From NCBI GenBank assembly GCA_030430455.1, contig JAUIJB010000023.1, forward strand, positions 1 through 48,620: 48,620 nucleotides of DNA, read 5' to 3'. The notes under the pieces are model-generated. The model had not been told where the DNA came from, did not search any database, and saw only the letters and a list, made by a program, of their open reading frames with translations. Position numbers and translations under genes: made by a program. This DNA is from Verrucomicrobiia bacterium (GTDB lineage Bacteria; Verrucomicrobiota; Verrucomicrobiia; Verrucomicrobiales; Akkermansiaceae). This document shows positions 45,652 to 48,620 of the stretch, in pieces (within the stretch, counting starts at the first letter, position 1; each line of letters starts with the position of its first letter).

Positions 45652-46857
45652 GTGGAGCTGACCACCCTCCAGACCCTGAACTTGGCGATCCTGGTCCTGT
45701 TTGTCGGCAAGTGGCTCAACAGCCGCTTCGGGTTCCTGCGCCGCTACAACATTCCCGAGCCGGTCAGCGGCGGCCTGCCGGTCTGTGTGCTCACCTGGCT
45801 GCTGTTCCTCGTCAGCGGGAAGGAAATCGGCTTCAGCCTCGAGTCCCGCGACACCCTGCTGGTCTACTTCTTCGCCGGCATCGGCCTGAACTCCGACTTC
45901 AAGACGCTCCTCAAGGGCGGCATCCCGTTGCTCATCCTGCTTGCCGCGACGATCGGCTACATGTTCCTGCAGAACTTCACCGGGGTCGGCGTGGCGAAAA
46001 TGCTCGGCCTCGACCCCGCCGTCGGCGTCCTCGGCGGCACCACCTCGCTGATCGGCGGACACGGCACCGCGATCGCCTGGACCCCAACCTTCCGCGACCA
46101 GTACGGCATCGCCAACGCCTCGGAAATCGGCGTCGCCTGCGCGACCTTCGGCCTGGTGCTCGCCTCGCTGATGGGCGGGCCGATCGCCAACCTCCTGATC
46201 ACCCGCCACAAGCTCGAGCCGAAGGTCCTCGAGCAACCCGACGTCGGCGTCGCCCACGAGCAGGAGCAGACCAGCATCAACCTCTACAGCATCCTCAACT
46301 CCTGGCTGGCGCTCAACCTGAGCATCGGTCTCGGCATCGGCATCCAGGAGGGCCTCCAGGAGACCGGCATCCGGCAGCTCGACCTGCCGCTCTTCGTCTG
46401 CTGCCTGTTCGGCGGGATCCTGCTGACCAACTTCGTCCCCAAGCTCATGCCCAAGGCCAGGTGGCCCGCGGGCAGCCGCTCCCTCGCGCTGATCTCCGAC
46501 CTCGCCCTCGGCATGTTCCTCGCCATGTCGCTGATGAGCCTCCAGCTGTGGACCCTCGCCGGGGTTGCCGGCCCCATCCTCGGCATCGTCGGCGCCCAGT
46601 TCGTCGTCGCCTTCCTCTTCGCCCTGCTCGTCATCTTCCGCCTGATGGGGCGCGACTACGAGGCCGCGGTCGTCTGCTCGGGCTTCGGCGGCATCTCGCT
46701 GGGTGCCACCCCCACCGCGATGGCCAACATGACCGCGGTGGCCAAGCGTTACGGCGCCGCCCACAAGGCCTTCATCATCGTCCCGCTGGTCTGCGGCTTC
46801 TTCGTCGACCTCGCCAACGCGATCATCATCAACCTGTTCCTCGACTGGTTCGGCTGA
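45652..46857 (+). CDS. gltS: Sodium/glutamate symporter
   Basis: 401 aa, the length of E. coli GltS. It imports glutamate with Na+. About ten membrane segments in two inverted halves are visible. Family motifs are NIPEPVSGGLPVCVLTWLL, FFAGIGLNSDFKTLLKGG, GGTTSLIGGHGTAIAWTPTF and VCSGFGGISLGATPTAMANM. The GTG at 45652 gives VELTTLQTLNLAILVLF; the upstream frame has no homology-like sequence. It is divergent from the synthetase and ends 5 bp from the ZIP-like gene. Confidence 0.95.
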   Translation: MELTTLQTLNLAILVLFVGKWLNSRFGFLRRYNIPEPVSGGLPVCVLTWLLFLVSGKEIGFSLESRDTLLVYFFAGIGLNSDFKTLLKGGIPLLILLAATIGYMFLQNFTGVGVAKMLGLDPAVGVLGGTTSLIGGHGTAIAWTPTFRDQYGIANASEIGVACATFGLVLASLMGGPIANLLITRHKLEPKVLEQPDVGVAHEQEQTSINLYSILNSWLALNLSIGLGIGIQEGLQETGIRQLDLPLFVCCLFGGILLTNFVPKLMPKARWPAGSRSLALISDLALGMFLAMSLMSLQLWTLAGVAGPILGIVGAQFVVAFLFALLVIFRLMGRDYEAAVVCSGFGGISLGATPTAMANMTAVAKRYGAAHKAFIIVPLVCGFFVDLANAIIINLFLDWFG

Positions 46858-46862
46858 GCCTC

Positions 46863-47585
46863 CTAGTGCACCAGCATGTGGCCGATGATGCCGAGCAGGA
46901 AGCCGCCCACCGCGCCCAGCGGCGGGCTCCAGTGGCGCTCGAGCCGCGCCTGCGGCGCGAGGTCCTGGATCATCAGGTAGACGATGCCGCCGGCACCTCC
47001 CAGCATCAGCCCGGCGACCCACTCCGGATGGTCGGCCAGGAAGCCGTAGCCGGCGAGGCCGCAGACCGGTCCGAGCAGGGCCAGGGCGATGAAGACCAGC
47101 CGAAGCCGTCGCCCGTGGACCGGCCCGGACCCGGCCAGCTCACGGTAGGCATTGAAGCCCTCGGGCAGGTTCTGCATCGCCATGATCCCGGCGAGCAGGA
47201 TCGCGGTCGACGGATTCGACACGAAGGCCGCGCCCAGCGCGATGGCCTCCGGGATGAAGTCGGTCAGCATGGCCACCAGCTGCGCCGCCTGCGTCCGCGA
47301 GCGCGCCAGCCGGATCTCGAGCAGCATGAAGACGATCCCGCCGCCGGCGAAGCACAGCACCACCAGCGGGATCGGCAGCACCTTGATGCCCTCCGGGACC
47401 AGCACCAGGGCCACCGCCGACAACAGCGCACCGGCGCCGAAGGCGGTCACCGTGTGGCGCACCTCGCCGTCCATCCACGCCGGCAGCAGGCGCTCCCACC
47501 CGGCGAGCAGGGCACCCAGCGGGATCGCGGCGCCCGCCAGGCCGGTGAGGAGCACGATCTGGAGCCACTCCGGCATCCGCGCCAT
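46863..47585 (-). CDS. ZIP-family transporter with altered metal-site residues
   Basis: 240 aa, about eight membrane segments. The ZIP signature in helices 4 and 5 is recognisable but changed: LTDFIPEAIALGAAF replaces the usual HNxPEG helix, and AMQNLPEGFNAYREL replaces the HExP helix, so both metal-binding histidines are missing while PE and PEG are kept. Substrate may differ from zinc or iron. The start is ATG at 47585 (MARMPEWLQ), with ATG 47576 as an alternative. It converges with gltS. Confidence 0.82.
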   Translation of the reverse strand: MARMPEWLQIVLLTGLAGAAIPLGALLAGWERLLPAWMDGEVRHTVTAFGAGALLSAVALVLVPEGIKVLPIPLVVLCFAGGGIVFMLLEIRLARSRTQAAQLVAMLTDFIPEAIALGAAFVSNPSTAILLAGIMAMQNLPEGFNAYRELAGSGPVHGRRLRLVFIALALLGPVCGLAGYGFLADHPEWVAGLMLGGAGGIVYLMIQDLAPQARLERHWSPPLGAVGGFLLGIIGHMLVH

Positions 47586-47688
47586 GCTGACCAAAGCGCC
47601 TCCGCCCACCAAGCCGGAATCCATCCCGAAATTAGGCCCCCGATCCCGCGCTCGCCACGCCGCCACGCGACCGCCATGATCCCCCGCG

Positions 47689-48183
47689 ATGGATGAGCCC
47701 GCCGCGCCTGCTGCCGAGAACCCGTACGCGGCGCCGGAGTCGGACGTCGACACGGGCGCGGAGCGCAAGGCCTTCCCCGAACTCACCACCCGCGAGGTCA
47801 AGAAGCTGCGCAACGACTCGCACTCGATCCGCTCGACCGCCTTCCTGCTCGCCCTCGCGACCGGTCTCATCCTCCTCGGCTTGCTTGCCGGAGGAATCGG
47901 CGCCGTCGCCGGAGCCTCGCTCCCCGAGTTCGCCATGGCCGGCGGAGCGCTCGCCTTCTCCGCCACGGCCGCAACCGGCCTCTTCCTGCGGCGGAGCTGG
48001 GGCCGGATCCTCGGCTTCATCGTCGGAGCCCTGCTGATCCTCACCTTCTCCATCGCCACCCTCGTCGGCCTCCTGCTGCTGGTCGCCCTGGCCCGCGCCA
48101 AGCCCCTGTTCGGCCCCGGCCGGCTGCTTCACCGGGAACTCGAGGCCGAGTGGAAATACCGCCGCAGGAACCGGATCGAGTGA
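47689..48183 (+). CDS. Small membrane protein with an NPYAAP motif
   Basis: 164 aa. The N-terminus ENPYAAPESD is a motif common at the start of short membrane proteins in Planctomycetes and Verrucomicrobia. Three hydrophobic segments follow (STAFLLALATGLILLGLLAGG; EFAMAGGALAFSATAATGLF; ILGFIVGALLILTFSIATLV) and a basic tail. The function is unknown. It is divergent from the ZIP-like gene (103 bp). Confidence 0.75.
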   Translation: MDEPAAPAAENPYAAPESDVDTGAERKAFPELTTREVKKLRNDSHSIRSTAFLLALATGLILLGLLAGGIGAVAGASLPEFAMAGGALAFSATAATGLFLRRSWGRILGFIVGALLILTFSIATLVGLLLLVALARAKPLFGPGRLLHRELEAEWKYRRRNRIE

Positions 48184-48265
48184 AAGCCCGCGGCTCCGGC
48201 CGGGTTACAAGATCGGTCGAATGTTTGACTCCACAGATACGGAAATCCCTGTCACAAGCCATGGC

Positions 48266-48620
48266 ATGACCGGCTCTCCGAAAATGATCGCGGCTTCTTT
48301 CACGGCGATGGTCGCCGCCCTGGTCCTGCCGGTCCTGGGCGGGCCGGTGGTCGACCTGACCAACACCCAGGGCCAGACACTGACCGCCGAGCTTCTCGCC
48401 GTCACCGACAAGGCCGTGACGATCCGCCGCCCGAGCGACAAGCGGATCTTCACCATCGAGCGCAAGGACATCGCCCCCGACTCGCTCAAGTCCATCCTCG
48501 CCAAGAGCCAGGACCTCGAGCCGGTCTACCCGGAGCTCGAGGTCGACATCGACGTCAGCAACCGGCGCAAGAAGAAGGACAACAGCTGGTACGTCGTGCG
48601 CCAGACGGTCTCGGTGGAGC
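48266..48620 (+). CDS. Secreted protein, 5' part only
   Basis: At least 118 aa, cut by the window end. A signal peptide (MIAASFTAMVAALVLPVLGG) is followed by VVDLTNTQGQTLTAELLAVTDKAVTIRRPSDKRIFTIERKDI, a small SH3-like barrel resembling the SHD1-type domain of many planctomycete and verrucomicrobial secreted proteins. In-frame ATGs at 48266 and 48284 are both possible starts; 48284 gives the more typical signal peptide. No stop is reached. Confidence 0.7.
   Translation, partial: MTGSPKMIAASFTAMVAALVLPVLGGPVVDLTNTQGQTLTAELLAVTDKAVTIRRPSDKRIFTIERKDIAPDSLKSILAKSQDLEPVYPELEVDIDVSNRRKKKDNSWYVVRQTVSVE

Overview
The window is about 48.6 kb of G+C-rich bacterial chromosome, most likely from the Verrucomicrobiota (Verrucomicrobiae, Luteolibacter/Haloferula-like). 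The case for this is the PEP-CTERM proteins, the many secreted carbohydrate-binding-module (CBM) proteins ending in a YxVxxS...DLG...FYxV module, a DUF6600 lipoprotein, an ENPYAAPES-type membrane protein, ECF sigma/anti-sigma pairs with an LALKRHE..PPxGY signature, and a radC operator matching the TGTTC-N4-GAACA LexA motif known from this phylum. I saw no rRNA, tRNA, transposase, phage gene or CRISPR array.

Layout: 0-3.8 kb holds pgsA, a CHAD protein and trpE-trpG. 3.9-17.5 kb is an accessory locus for polysaccharide handling: two large secreted CBM-repeat proteins, a CBM fused to a di-heme oxidoreductase, a PEP-CTERM CBM protein, a GH3 beta-glucosidase, a clan GH-A hydrolase and a secreted TPR protein. 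17.7-28.2 kb holds an ACT-domain protein, an oligopeptide ABC transporter without ATPases, radC, a lipoprotein, divergent cysE/Rrf2, and an ECF sigma - anti-sigma - inactive HtrA/PDZ operon. 28.3-39.6 kb holds apt, pgi, a second ECF sigma, a DUF6600 lipoprotein, a SufR-like regulator, a BrnT/CopG toxin-antitoxin pair, vanZ, ligA, a second PEP-CTERM protein and a small membrane protein. 39.6-45.5 kb is one 1971-aa FAAL-ACP-C-A-PCP-TE enzyme predicted to make an N-acylglycine. The right end has gltS, a ZIP-like transporter and two secreted or membrane proteins.

The best candidate for an undescribed system is the 3.9-17.5 kb locus. Four intergenic sites share TGCA-N6-TGCA (consensus TGCAAYTTTRTGCAAT). 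They lie only at the 5' ends of the secreted-protein transcription units, and in two cases directly upstream of a recognisable -35/-10 promoter. This looks like the operator of one activator controlling the locus. The gene products would bind glucan at the surface (CBM and PEP-CTERM proteins), cleave it (GH-A enzyme, GH3) and perhaps oxidise it (CBM-di-heme protein). The substrate is not visible in the sequence; a beta-glucan is a guess.

The intergenic DNA is rich in repeats: a 24-bp G-rich repeat at the left edge, a 7-bp repeat inside trpE-trpG, a 20-bp repeat near 17.6 kb, a 9-bp G-rich repeat at 33.7 kb, a REP-like hairpin element in two copies, and GGATGG-type inverted repeats.
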